Assembly (NCBI GenBank): GCA_024280585.1
Contig: JAJRPW010000048.1
Span: 1-11,113, forward strand
Source of the DNA: Alphaproteobacteria bacterium
GTDB lineage: Bacteria > Pseudomonadota > Alphaproteobacteria > Rickettsiales > UBA6187
Direction: 5' to 3'
DNA length: 11,113 nucleotides
Part shown: piece by piece, positions 5,251 to 11,113 of the stretch
How the letters are laid out: each line of letters starts with the position of its first letter
Position numbering within the stretch: position 1 is the first letter of the stretch
The notes under the pieces: model-generated
The model's database searches: none
Told to the model about the DNA's origin: nothing
The model's input: the letters and a program-made list of their open reading frames with translations, nothing else
Made by a program: the position numbers and the translations under genes

Positions 5251-8045
5251 GAAACCTTCTCCTGTTCATTATAAATATTCTCCAATGAGTCTATTAGCGA
5301 CCCATGATTTGTTTTGGATACAAAATCATCAAAAATATCGTTGTAACCGCCAGTCTCAAATTTATCCTCTCCGCCCGTTTGCGAAGATAATGCTATAATC
5401 GGCGTATCCATAAATCTTTCATCTTTTCTGCATATTTCTGCAAATTCATTACCGCTCATACCAGGCATATTTATATCTGTGATTATTACACCATATGAAT
5501 TATCTCCTTCCAGTTTTGTAAAGGCTTCTTTTGCACTTGAGGCAACTTCAACGTGATAGCCTTGCGATTCTAACTCAGGTGGAATAAATTTTCTGAAAAA
5601 CGGACTGTCATCTATAAGTAATAAATTCTTATTTGATTGTTTTGCCTGCATCTTTTTCTTCGAACGTATAACCTTGCTAAATAGCTGGTCAAAGTAATAG
5701 CTAACATCTATGACATCGCATGTTTTGTCATCAATCACCATCGACCCAAGCAGCCCTTCAGAACCACCTTTTAGCTCTTCATCCATAACGGCTTTAGCTA
5801 TATCCACTATTTCCTCTACTACAAGACCCATAACTCTACCCTGGCTGGCAAGCACCAATAGTTCCTGTTTACCCTCGACCGGAAGCTCATAATTCTCATC
5901 TACTTGCGTTAATCTCATTAAATCACCCCGATATTGAATAACTGGCCGGCCGCCGGATTTTTCAATCTTGGATACATCTATTTCTTCCAGCCTTGATACA
6001 AGTTCCAATGGAACAACTTTCGGCGTAGAATCACCCGCTTTAAAGACAATAAAGCTCGCTTCTTCACCTCCTGCAGCCAAATTATCATCAGCATCGCTAA
6101 CACTACTTCCTCCTGACAAGGTATCGCTAATATTTTTTGCCAAACCATTTGGATCAATTATAAGAATAACTTTTCCATCACCAAGAATTGTACTTCCCGC
6201 ATAGACATCAAGATCTTTAAACATCGATGACATCGGTTTTACAACAATTTCTTCAGTGTCATAGACCTCATCAACCAAAACACCAAAATTATAATTTCCC
6301 ACTTCACAAATAACAACAAACTGAGAATCATCATCATCATTTGCAACAGGCTCCTCATCAATTTGCAAAACTTCCGCTAAAGACACAAGGGGCAGTAAAT
6401 GCTCTCTTAGTCTTAAAATAGGCTTATCACTTATATTTTCTGTTTTAATATTTGAAGTGCCATTTACCTTAACTATTTCCACGACATTAATTTGTGGTAT
6501 AGCAAATTTTTGATTTCCTGCCGATACTTGTAATATTGACATAATTGCAAGTGTCAGAGGGATTTTTATAGTAAACACGGAACCTTTTCCCAAAGTGGAC
6601 TCCAAGTCAACTGTACCACTAATCTGCTCAATGTTGCTTCTTACTACATCCATGCCGACTCCACGGCCTGATACGGAAGTAACAGCTGCAGCTGTTGAAA
6701 ATCCTGCCGCAAAAATAAAGCGCAGTATCTGATTATCACTCATCAAATTAGCTTCTTCTTCCGAAACCAATTCTTTCTCTATCGCTTTTGCCTTGATTAT
6801 TGCAGGATCAATACCACCCCCATCATCCGTGATCTGTATTATAATATAACCGCCGGTCTGGAAAGCTTTTAGCTCTATTGTACCAATTTCAGGCTTACCA
6901 AGTTCAAGCCTTTTTGCAGTTGCTTCAAGGCCATGATCGGCAGAATTTCTAACCATATGAGTCAGAGGGTCGGTAATCAGTTCAAGCAGCTGTCTATCCA
7001 GCTCCGTCTCCTCACCTATCATTTTCAGTTCAATTTTTTTATCCAGCTCCGTATCCAGATCTCTTACAACCCTTGGCAGCTTCGTCCAGGCGTTGCCCAC
7101 AGGCTGCATCCGGGTTTTCATAACCCTTTCCTGCAGCTCCGTTGTGATATTATTTAATCTTTGCAACGCACTTGAAAAATCACTATCCTGCTTTGTTCGT
7201 AATATTTGTAACAACTGATTTCGTGTCAAAACCAATTCACTCGCCTGCTGCATTAAGGCTTCCAATACATCAATATTAACTCTGATATTCTGCGCCATAG
7301 CAGGCTTCTTCTTCGCTTTCTTTGCCGGCGTAGGTTTTTCTTCAACTTTTGCCACTGCAGCTTCCGGCTTAGCAACTTCTGCTGGTTTTTCTCCTGTATC
7401 AACCAAAGACTCAGTTGAATCAAACAATGCTTGCAAATCCGAATTATCACGCGGTATATCATCCTTCTTTTCCGCCGTCGCAGCCGCAGGCTTAGCTTCT
7501 TCCCTAGGTTTTTCTGCCGGTTTTTCTCCTGTATCAACCAAAGATTCGGTTTCATCAAACAATGCTTGTAAATCTTCATTATCTCTTGGAATATCATCCT
7601 TTTTTACAGCAGCTACAGCCTCTGGTTTGGCTTCCTCTGTAGCAGGCGCAGCAGCAGCTTCGACTCCCCCACTATCAACACACGCCCTTAATTTAGCTAT
7701 TAACTCATCATCATCGCCTTCGGGTTCTGTCTCATTTTCTTCTATATAGTCCAGTATGTACTTAATCTGATCAACAGCTTTTAATATCAACGAAACCACT
7801 TCAGGAGTGGCTGACATAGCACCCTCACGAATTTTATCGAAAAGATCTTCGCCCACATGCGCCACTCTTTCCAAGCGCGACAATCCCAAAAAACCACATG
7901 TACCCTTAATTGTATGCATGGTTCGGAAGATATTATCTATTATTTCTTTTTCTTCAGGCTCCTTCTCCAAAGTAACTATGTCATTATCCATAGCCTCAAG
8001 CCCTTCCTTTGTCTCCATCAGAAAATCTTCAATTAACTCATCCAT
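5247..8045 (-). CDS. cheA: Hybrid CheA histidine kinase with two CheW-like domains and a C-terminal receiver
   Basis: CheA autophosphorylates in response to chemoreceptors and passes phosphate to CheY and CheB. At 932 residues it is much longer than E. coli CheA (about 650). In order: an HPt (P1) domain with H44 in MHTIKGTCGF; a long Ala/Glu/Lys/Pro linker (about 115-250) with no recognisable P2 domain but two near-identical copies of a short block (about 147-178 and 192-223); a P3 dimerisation helix pair (about 253-320); and a P4 ATPase (N367 in RNSADHGLE, D407-D408-GGG, GRGVGMDVV near 462). A first CheW-like P5 domain (about 502-640) is followed by a second, more divergent one (about 662-796), then a receiver (about 804-925) with D812/D813, phospho-acceptor D857 (ITDINMPGMSG) and K911. 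AAGGAG precedes the ATG by 5 bases. The receiver resembles those of FrzE/ChpA-like hybrid kinases and suggests feedback or phosphate-sink control. Confidence 0.95.
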   Translation of the reverse strand: MDELIEDFLMETKEGLEAMDNDIVTLEKEPEEKEIIDNIFRTMHTIKGTCGFLGLSRLERVAHVGEDLFDKIREGAMSATPEVVSLILKAVDQIKYILDYIEENETEPEGDDDELIAKLRACVDSGGVEAAAAPATEEAKPEAVAAVKKDDIPRDNEDLQALFDETESLVDTGEKPAEKPREEAKPAAATAEKKDDIPRDNSDLQALFDSTESLVDTGEKPAEVAKPEAAVAKVEEKPTPAKKAKKKPAMAQNIRVNIDVLEALMQQASELVLTRNQLLQILRTKQDSDFSSALQRLNNITTELQERVMKTRMQPVGNAWTKLPRVVRDLDTELDKKIELKMIGEETELDRQLLELITDPLTHMVRNSADHGLEATAKRLELGKPEIGTIELKAFQTGGYIIIQITDDGGGIDPAIIKAKAIEKELVSEEEANLMSDNQILRFIFAAGFSTAAAVTSVSGRGVGMDVVRSNIEQISGTVDLESTLGKGSVFTIKIPLTLAIMSILQVSAGNQKFAIPQINVVEIVKVNGTSNIKTENISDKPILRLREHLLPLVSLAEVLQIDEEPVANDDDDSQFVVICEVGNYNFGVLVDEVYDTEEIVVKPMSSMFKDLDVYAGSTILGDGKVILIIDPNGLAKNISDTLSGGSSVSDADDNLAAGGEEASFIVFKAGDSTPKVVPLELVSRLEEIDVSKIEKSGGRPVIQYRGDLMRLTQVDENYELPVEGKQELLVLASQGRVMGLVVEEIVDIAKAVMDEELKGGSEGLLGSMVIDDKTCDVIDVSYYFDQLFSKVIRSKKKMQAKQSNKNLLLIDDSPFFRKFIPPELESQGYHVEVASSAKEAFTKLEGDNSYGVIITDINMPGMSGNEFAEICRKDERFMDTPIIALSSQTGGEDKFETGGYNDIFDDFVSKTNHGSLIDSLENIYNEQEKVS
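7378..7606 (-). repeat. In-frame tandem duplication inside the cheA linker
   Basis: Two copies of about 94 bp (7378-7471 and 7513-7606) are offset by 135 bp, exactly 45 codons. Each encodes a block of the form DDIPRDNxDLQALFDxTESL followed by VDTGEKPAE. The nucleotide copies differ mostly at silent or conservative positions, which implies a duplication followed by selection on the peptide. The flanking linker is low-complexity Ala/Lys/Glu/Pro sequence, whereas the repeated block is not. Confidence 0.9.
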
Positions 8046-8063
8046 ACCTACTCCTTAAGGCGT

Positions 8064-8681
8064 TTAATTTAAAATTATTTCGATATGATCATCGTCATAT
8101 TCCAGACTCAGCTTATAATCCGACTTTTCAGCCAATAATTGTACCAAATATGCCTGCAAGTTTTTTATATCTACCTTCGCATCATTGTCTCCGGATAGCA
8201 CCGCTAAAATGCTTTGATCAATTTTTACTGCCTTGCCACTACCTGTTATTTTTATATTCTTATCAAGGCGTATTAAAATAGTACCGCCATATATCAACGT
8301 AGTCGAAACTAACAAAATAATATTTAATATAAGCTTGCCTGAAATATTTTTGATACTTTCTGTTACAGTTGAATTTATATCTGCTGCCGGCCAATCCAGT
8401 TCTATGCTTCTTTGTGAGAAAAAATTTTCTGCCAGGGACTTTAAGGACGATAAATTTATTTCCGCCTGATCATTCGTAGCGCCATATGCCTGTCTAAAAA
8501 ACAGCAGCCTGGCCACCGCATCTTTCGCGCTTGCTTCAACAAGCTCTATAGATTTTTCCTGGATTTCTTCACTACCTTCCTGTAATAGCTCAACACCATT
8601 ATTCACAGCACCAACAGGCCCCGATAAATCATGGCATATCTTAACTGCTAATAATTCTGCCAGCTCCATCTTGTCTAACAT
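8064..8681 (-). CDS. chpT: ChpT-like histidine phosphotransferase
   Basis: The 205-residue protein has a helical N-terminal hairpin with the ChpT signature ICHDLSGPVGAVNNGVELL, placing the phospho-accepting histidine at H17. A C-terminal domain (about 75-205) resembles a histidine-kinase ATPase fold but shows no ATP-binding glycine boxes, as in the family. In Caulobacter, ChpT moves phosphate from the CckA receiver to CtrA and CpdR. Here it is the first gene of the che operon, 18 bp before cheA, so its natural donor or partner may be the receiver domain fused to CheA; that is inference. An AGGA ribosome-binding site lies 9 bases before the chosen ATG. An internal in-frame ATG at codon 5 is an alternative start but would trim the first helix. 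Confidence 0.85.
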   Translation of the reverse strand: MLDKMELAELLAVKICHDLSGPVGAVNNGVELLQEGSEEIQEKSIELVEASAKDAVARLLFFRQAYGATNDQAEINLSSLKSLAENFFSQRSIELDWPAADINSTVTESIKNISGKLILNIILLVSTTLIYGGTILIRLDKNIKITGSGKAVKIDQSILAVLSGDNDAKVDIKNLQAYLVQLLAEKSDYKLSLEYDDDHIEIILN

Positions 8682-8711
8682 AATAGTTTTTCCTGCGCTA
8701 TTATTAATTGC

Positions 8712-8837
8712 TATAGTAGATATTAATTTGTTTTACACTAGGCGTTCGAGGCGAATAAAATTTGAGTGTACACTTAGTACATGAATTTTATGAGACCGAT
8801 GAACAACAACGTGTAAATAAAATTAAGATTTACTATA
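8712..8837. repeat. Large imperfect palindrome (126 bp), probable dispersed or mobile palindromic element
   Basis: Outer arms of 27 bases (8712-8738 and 8811-8837) are inverted copies matching at 23 of 27 positions, with identical inner ends TTTACAC/GTGTAAA. A nested palindrome follows inside: ATAAAATT (8755-8762) with AATTTTAT (8784-8791), and GTAC (8768-8771) with GTAC (8777-8780) around a 5-base centre. The whole folds into one long hairpin. It has no coding potential and lies in the leader region of the chpT operon. The internal pattern resembles intergenic palindromic units I recall from Rickettsiales-like genomes, but this has not been checked by search. Confidence 0.7.
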
Positions 8838-8864
8838 ATACTATGTGTATATTTAAATTAACAA
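8835..8864 (-). promoter_or_regulatory. Predicted sigma70-type promoter for the chpT-che operon
   Basis: Reading the minus strand, TTGTTA (8864-8859) and TATTAT (8840-8835) are spaced by 18 bases, a good match to -35 and -10 elements. Transcription would start near 8828 and give a leader of about 145 bases containing the large palindrome. The -10 hexamer touches the outer end of that palindrome. The surrounding DNA is very AT-rich, so other promoter choices exist. Confidence 0.35.
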
Positions 8865-8891
8865 TATCTCAACTAAAACTACAAGATTTTA

Positions 8892-8907
8892 GTTAACAAA
8901 GCGTTAA
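8892..8907 (-). promoter_or_regulatory. CtrA-type binding site upstream of chpT
   Basis: The minus strand reads TTAA-CGCTTTG-TTAAC, an exact match to the CtrA consensus TTAA-N7-TTAAC established in Caulobacter and other Alphaproteobacteria. The + strand also contains TTAA-N7-TTAA, so the site is nearly symmetric. It lies about 210 bases before the chpT ATG and roughly 65 bases before the predicted transcription start. A perfect 8-bp inverted repeat (AACTAAAA 8871-8878, TTTTAGTT 8887-8894) overlaps its edge. Chance occurrence is possible in AT-rich DNA. Confidence 0.45.
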
Positions 8908-8943
8908 TTTATAAGGAAAAATTTTATAATATAGTGTTTCTGC

Positions 8944-9042
8944 TTTGAATTGACCGTAGGAATTCAAGGTGAACAAAATTTTAGCCTAGGTTTTTCTAGG
9001 TGCATTTTGTGAATCCGCAGAATGACGACCGGTCAGTTCAAA
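8944..9042. repeat. Second imperfect palindrome (99 bp), probable dispersed element
   Basis: Terminal inverted repeats TTTGAATTGACCG (8944-8956) and CGGTCAGTTCAAA (9030-9042) match at 12 of 13 positions. Inside, ACAAAAT (8973-8979) pairs with ATTTTGT (9004-9010), and CCTAG (8985-8989) with CTAGG (8996-9000) around a 6-base loop. It differs in sequence from the 8712-8837 palindrome. It starts 9 bases beyond the stop of the transferase gene at 9052 and has no T-run typical of an intrinsic terminator, though its transcript would fold strongly. Confidence 0.65.
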
Positions 9043-9051
9043 TGAGACATA

Positions 9052-9717
9052 CTATAACCCCAACCACTTCTGCAAATTCATCTGCGCCGGCAATAAATTA
9101 TCATTATCTTCCAATGACCTCATCAAATCTTCCAGATCTGCTATCGTATCGACGTCGCCTTGTTTTGATAATATTTCCGCACTTATATCATGCTTGTTAA
9201 GTTGTTTAACCAACTGGTCAAGGGTAGTATCTTCACTATATTTCACATCCATCCAAATATTTTTTGCAATCACAATTTTTGCTGCAAAAAGATAGAAGCC
9301 ACCATCTATAGACGAACCTATAACACAATTATTCTTTGCCAGAAGCTTTGACGCATCAATCAATAATTCCGGCGTAAGCTGCGGACTATCACTTCCTATC
9401 ATCACTACAAAATCATGAGTTTTTAATAAATTGCTATAAATATTATGCAAACGATTACCAAGATCGCCCTCACCTGTCCATATGGTCGGAAATTTCTGCC
9501 ATAAAGCATTTGTCCCCGATTTTTCCTCCGCCAATGCCCAATATGGGGTTAGGTTATTTTCTGAAATTTCTTGCGCCCGGCTGGCAACCTCTTCAATTGA
9601 TTTTAAACTTAAATGATAAAATTCCTCTGCTTTTTCTACGCCGATATCCGCAGCAAGGCGGGTTTTTACCGGTGAAATCCCAGGAGTTTTAGCAAAAATA
9701 GCCAGCGCACCTTTCAT
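9052..9717 (-). CDS. TIGR04282-type transferase (CofC/GT-A-like nucleotidyl- or glycosyltransferase)
   Basis: The 221-residue product belongs to the GT-A-like family described as rSAM/selenodomain-associated transferase 1 (TIGR04282, DUF2064). Visible landmarks are the N-terminal GALAIFAKTPG strand and loop followed by PVKTRLA, the central MIGSDSPQLTPELL motif that should hold the metal/nucleotide-binding aspartates, and IGSSIDGGFYLFAAK. The start at 9717 is chosen over an in-frame ATG at 9753 because it overlaps the upstream stop as ATGA, has GGAGG 5 bases before it, and gives the usual family N-terminus. The upstream start would overlap the neighbouring gene by 40 bp. The exact substrate is unknown; activated-sugar chemistry is inferred from the family and the adjoining glycosyltransferase. 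Confidence 0.82.
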   Translation of the reverse strand: MKGALAIFAKTPGISPVKTRLAADIGVEKAEEFYHLSLKSIEEVASRAQEISENNLTPYWALAEEKSGTNALWQKFPTIWTGEGDLGNRLHNIYSNLLKTHDFVVMIGSDSPQLTPELLIDASKLLAKNNCVIGSSIDGGFYLFAAKIVIAKNIWMDVKYSEDTTLDQLVKQLNKHDISAEILSKQGDVDTIADLEDLMRSLEDNDNLLPAQMNLQKWLGL

Positions 9718-10379
9718 ATCGCCCTCCACTGGAGCCATGCTTGTTTTAGCCATAAATACTGATGTTTTAAAGTTGTTTGCAGCCAGCCATATTTTTTATA
9801 TTTGCGCGCGCTGCTATATAATTTAGCTTGTACCGGCCTAACCTTAACTCCTAACTGCCGCATTTTCCATGTAAATACATGATCTTCGCCATATGCCAGC
9901 CCTTCTATAAATCCACCCGCCTTGCAAAACAACTCTTTATTAATACAAAAACCCTGATCACCAAACGGTGTATTTAATACACGTGAACGAAAATTTGCGC
10001 CCAATTCGTTTAAACGCACAAGAAACGTTGCATCCTGCAAGAAAGCCAGATCAAAATACAACAAATCATCCGGATGCTTTTTTATAGCTGCAAGCAGCGA
10101 TGGCAGTGTATTTTCTGCAAATCTGGAATCTGCATGTAAAAACCATAAATATTCATTTTTTGCAGCCGCCGCCCCGGCATTCATTTGGCTCGCTCTACCG
10201 GATTTTGCTGTAAGCCAAACCACATTTTTATTGGAAATATTACTATTTTCCTGCCGCCCTAAGTCAGAACTAACAAGAATAACCTCTGTATTATCAGGCA
10301 TATTATCCAAATCGCCAAGCAGCGCCCCCCACTTAGTTTCATCGGGAGCCAGAGGAATAATCACTGATATTGCTATCAT
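9714..10379 (-). CDS. TIGR04283-type family 2 glycosyltransferase
   Basis: This 221-residue protein is a GT2, GT-A fold transferase of the group annotated as rSAM/selenodomain-associated transferase 2 or arsenosugar biosynthesis glycosyltransferase (TIGR04283). The N-terminus ISVIIPLAPDE starts the Rossmann-like nucleotide-sugar fold. SGRASQMNAGAAAA and YLWFLHADSRF are the family signatures, with HADS in place of the DxD metal site. PFGDQGFCINKELFCKAGGF and the basic tail SSARKYKKYG are also characteristic. There are no clear transmembrane segments, so it is probably cytosolic or peripheral. It starts one base after the phosphorylase stop codon and overlaps the next gene by 4 bp, so the three genes form one translationally coupled unit. 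Confidence 0.85.
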   Translation of the reverse strand: MIAISVIIPLAPDETKWGALLGDLDNMPDNTEVILVSSDLGRQENSNISNKNVVWLTAKSGRASQMNAGAAAAKNEYLWFLHADSRFAENTLPSLLAAIKKHPDDLLYFDLAFLQDATFLVRLNELGANFRSRVLNTPFGDQGFCINKELFCKAGGFIEGLAYGEDHVFTWKMRQLGVKVRPVQAKLYSSARKYKKYGWLQTTLKHQYLWLKQAWLQWRAI

Positions 10380-10380
10380 T

Positions 10381-11113
10381 TTAAGCTCTTAATATTTGTA
10401 ACATTTGTTTTTTTTCTTCTGGTATAGCCGCCTCCGGTGTGAGTATAGCCCCTTTTAAAACCTCTCTATATCCTGAGTCAATCTCTGGCAGCGGCGAATC
10501 CAGCAAGGACAGCAACAATTTTTGCGCTTTTTGCAAACTCTCGCCGTAACGCTCAATCATTTTTGCGACAGTTACATGTTTCGCCGGGTCTTCCATCCAA
10601 CAATCATAATCAGTAATCATACAAATTGTTGCGTAACAAAGCTGTGCTTCACGCGCCAAAAATACTTCCGGCACATTGGTCATACCCACCAGATCACAGC
10701 CTGCCATACGCATAAAATTACTCTCTGCCTTAGTTCCAAGCCGCGGGCCATCCACGCAGGCATATGTTTTACCAGTATGCAACTTCAACCCCATCTCAAA
10801 CGCTTTTTCCGCCACCCATTTAGTCATATTCGGGCAAATTGGCTGCGCCGTTGAGATATGCGCTGCCACTCCCTCGCCAAAAAATGTGCGGTTCCTATTG
10901 CCCTTGACCCAGTCGAAATATTGCTCAGGAATTGCAAATTCACCGGGATGAATATCCTCACGCAAGCTGCCCGTCGCCGATAATCCCAAAACCTGTTTAG
11001 CGCCCAATTTTTTTAGCGCAAATATATTCGCTCGATAATTTATTTCATGCGGCAAAAGCTCATGATTTTTGCCATGCCGTGGTAAAAACAGCAATTCATG
11101 CTCTTTATATTTC
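10381..11113 (-). CDS. mtnP: S-methyl-5'-thioadenosine phosphorylase (5' partial, N-terminus outside window)
   Basis: This MTAP/PNP-family phosphorylase cleaves 5'-methylthioadenosine with phosphate to adenine and 5-methylthioribose-1-phosphate, recycling a by-product of polyamine and SAM metabolism. The open frame runs off the right edge, so the first part of the protein, including the expected N-terminal phosphate-binding loop, is missing. Visible motifs are FLPRHGKNHELLPHEINYRA, SATGSLREDIHPGEF, the substrate loop DGPRLGTKAES, MTNVPEVFLAREA and ITDYDCW (10597-10611). The aspartates of the DYD motif are those that favour 6-aminopurines (adenine) over guanine/hypoxanthine in MTAP. It is followed after one base by a TIGR04283 glycosyltransferase gene, an unusual partner for a housekeeping MTAP. 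An alternative role on another 5'-deoxyadenosine derivative is possible. Confidence 0.9.
   Translation of the reverse strand, partial: KYKEHELLFLPRHGKNHELLPHEINYRANIFALKKLGAKQVLGLSATGSLREDIHPGEFAIPEQYFDWVKGNRNRTFFGEGVAAHISTAQPICPNMTKWVAEKAFEMGLKLHTGKTYACVDGPRLGTKAESNFMRMAGCDLVGMTNVPEVFLAREAQLCYATICMITDYDCWMEDPAKHVTVAKMIERYGESLQKAQKLLLSLLDSPLPEIDSGYREVLKGAILTPEAAIPEEKKQMLQILRA

Noticed and set aside
7253..7597. A 114-residue reading frame on the minus strand within the cheA linker
   Set aside because: It is an alternative frame of the repeated low-complexity part of cheA; the Lys/Arg-rich repeats are by-products of the duplicated DNA, and it has no start signals of its own.
8712..9042. The two palindromes as a CRISPR array or attachment sites
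   Set aside because: The two units differ in sequence, there are no regularly spaced direct repeats, and no cas, integrase or tRNA gene is nearby.
8944..9042. Intrinsic terminator for the mtnP-transferase unit
   Set aside because: The fold is strong but its arms are imperfect and no T-run follows on the minus strand; calling it a standard terminator is not supported.
11092..11094. TTG at 11094 as the start of the phosphorylase
   Set aside because: The frame continues to the window edge, and the protein at this point is already inside the MTAP fold; the N-terminal part must lie beyond 11113.

Overview
The window is AT-rich bacterial DNA with dense, tightly coupled genes. The best guess for the source is a low-GC alphaproteobacterium. 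The main reason is a ChpT-type histidine phosphotransferase, a family largely confined to Alphaproteobacteria. A CtrA-like box and palindromic intergenic repeats of a kind common in Rickettsiales-like genomes also fit. The assignment to class is an inference, and nothing in the window fixes the genus.

Layout from left to right. On the + strand, positions 1-1223 are the C-terminal part of a PilY1-type type IV pilus tip/assembly protein, followed by a strong intrinsic terminator (1247-1277). An intergenic stretch of about 350 bases then holds a degenerate palindromic repeat and a probable promoter for a CvfB-like S1-domain RNA-binding protein (1575-2408, +). That gene meets the end of cheR tail to tail, and the two stop codons lie inside a 9-base overlap.

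The core of the window (8681 down to 2400, - strand) is one compact operon: chpT, hybrid cheA, cheW, cheY, cheB, cheR. Spacings are 18 bp, a 4-bp ATGA overlap, 41 bp, 2 bp and 6 bp. CheA is unusual. It has an HPt domain, no recognisable P2 domain but a duplicated short motif in the linker, the dimerisation and kinase domains, two CheW-like domains, and a C-terminal receiver. There is no MCP, CheD or flagellar gene in view. With ChpT as the first gene and a consensus CtrA-type site (8892-8907) upstream, the operon may link a chemosensory array to the CckA-ChpT-CtrA cell-cycle/motility phosphorelay. The nearby pilY1 makes type IV pili a possible output, but that link is only positional.

The 370-base gap at 8682-9051 contains a predicted promoter and two large imperfect palindromes (8712-8837 and 8944-9042) that look like non-coding mobile or dispersed repeats. 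To the right, on the - strand, an overlapping three-gene unit encodes an S-methyl-5'-thioadenosine phosphorylase (N-terminus beyond the window), a TIGR04283-type glycosyltransferase and a TIGR04282-type nucleotidyl/glycosyltransferase. The two transferases are families typically found with rSAM/selenodomain and arsenosugar-type loci. The adjacent nucleoside phosphorylase is the kind of enzyme such a pathway would need, so the trio may be a small specialised sugar-transfer pathway.
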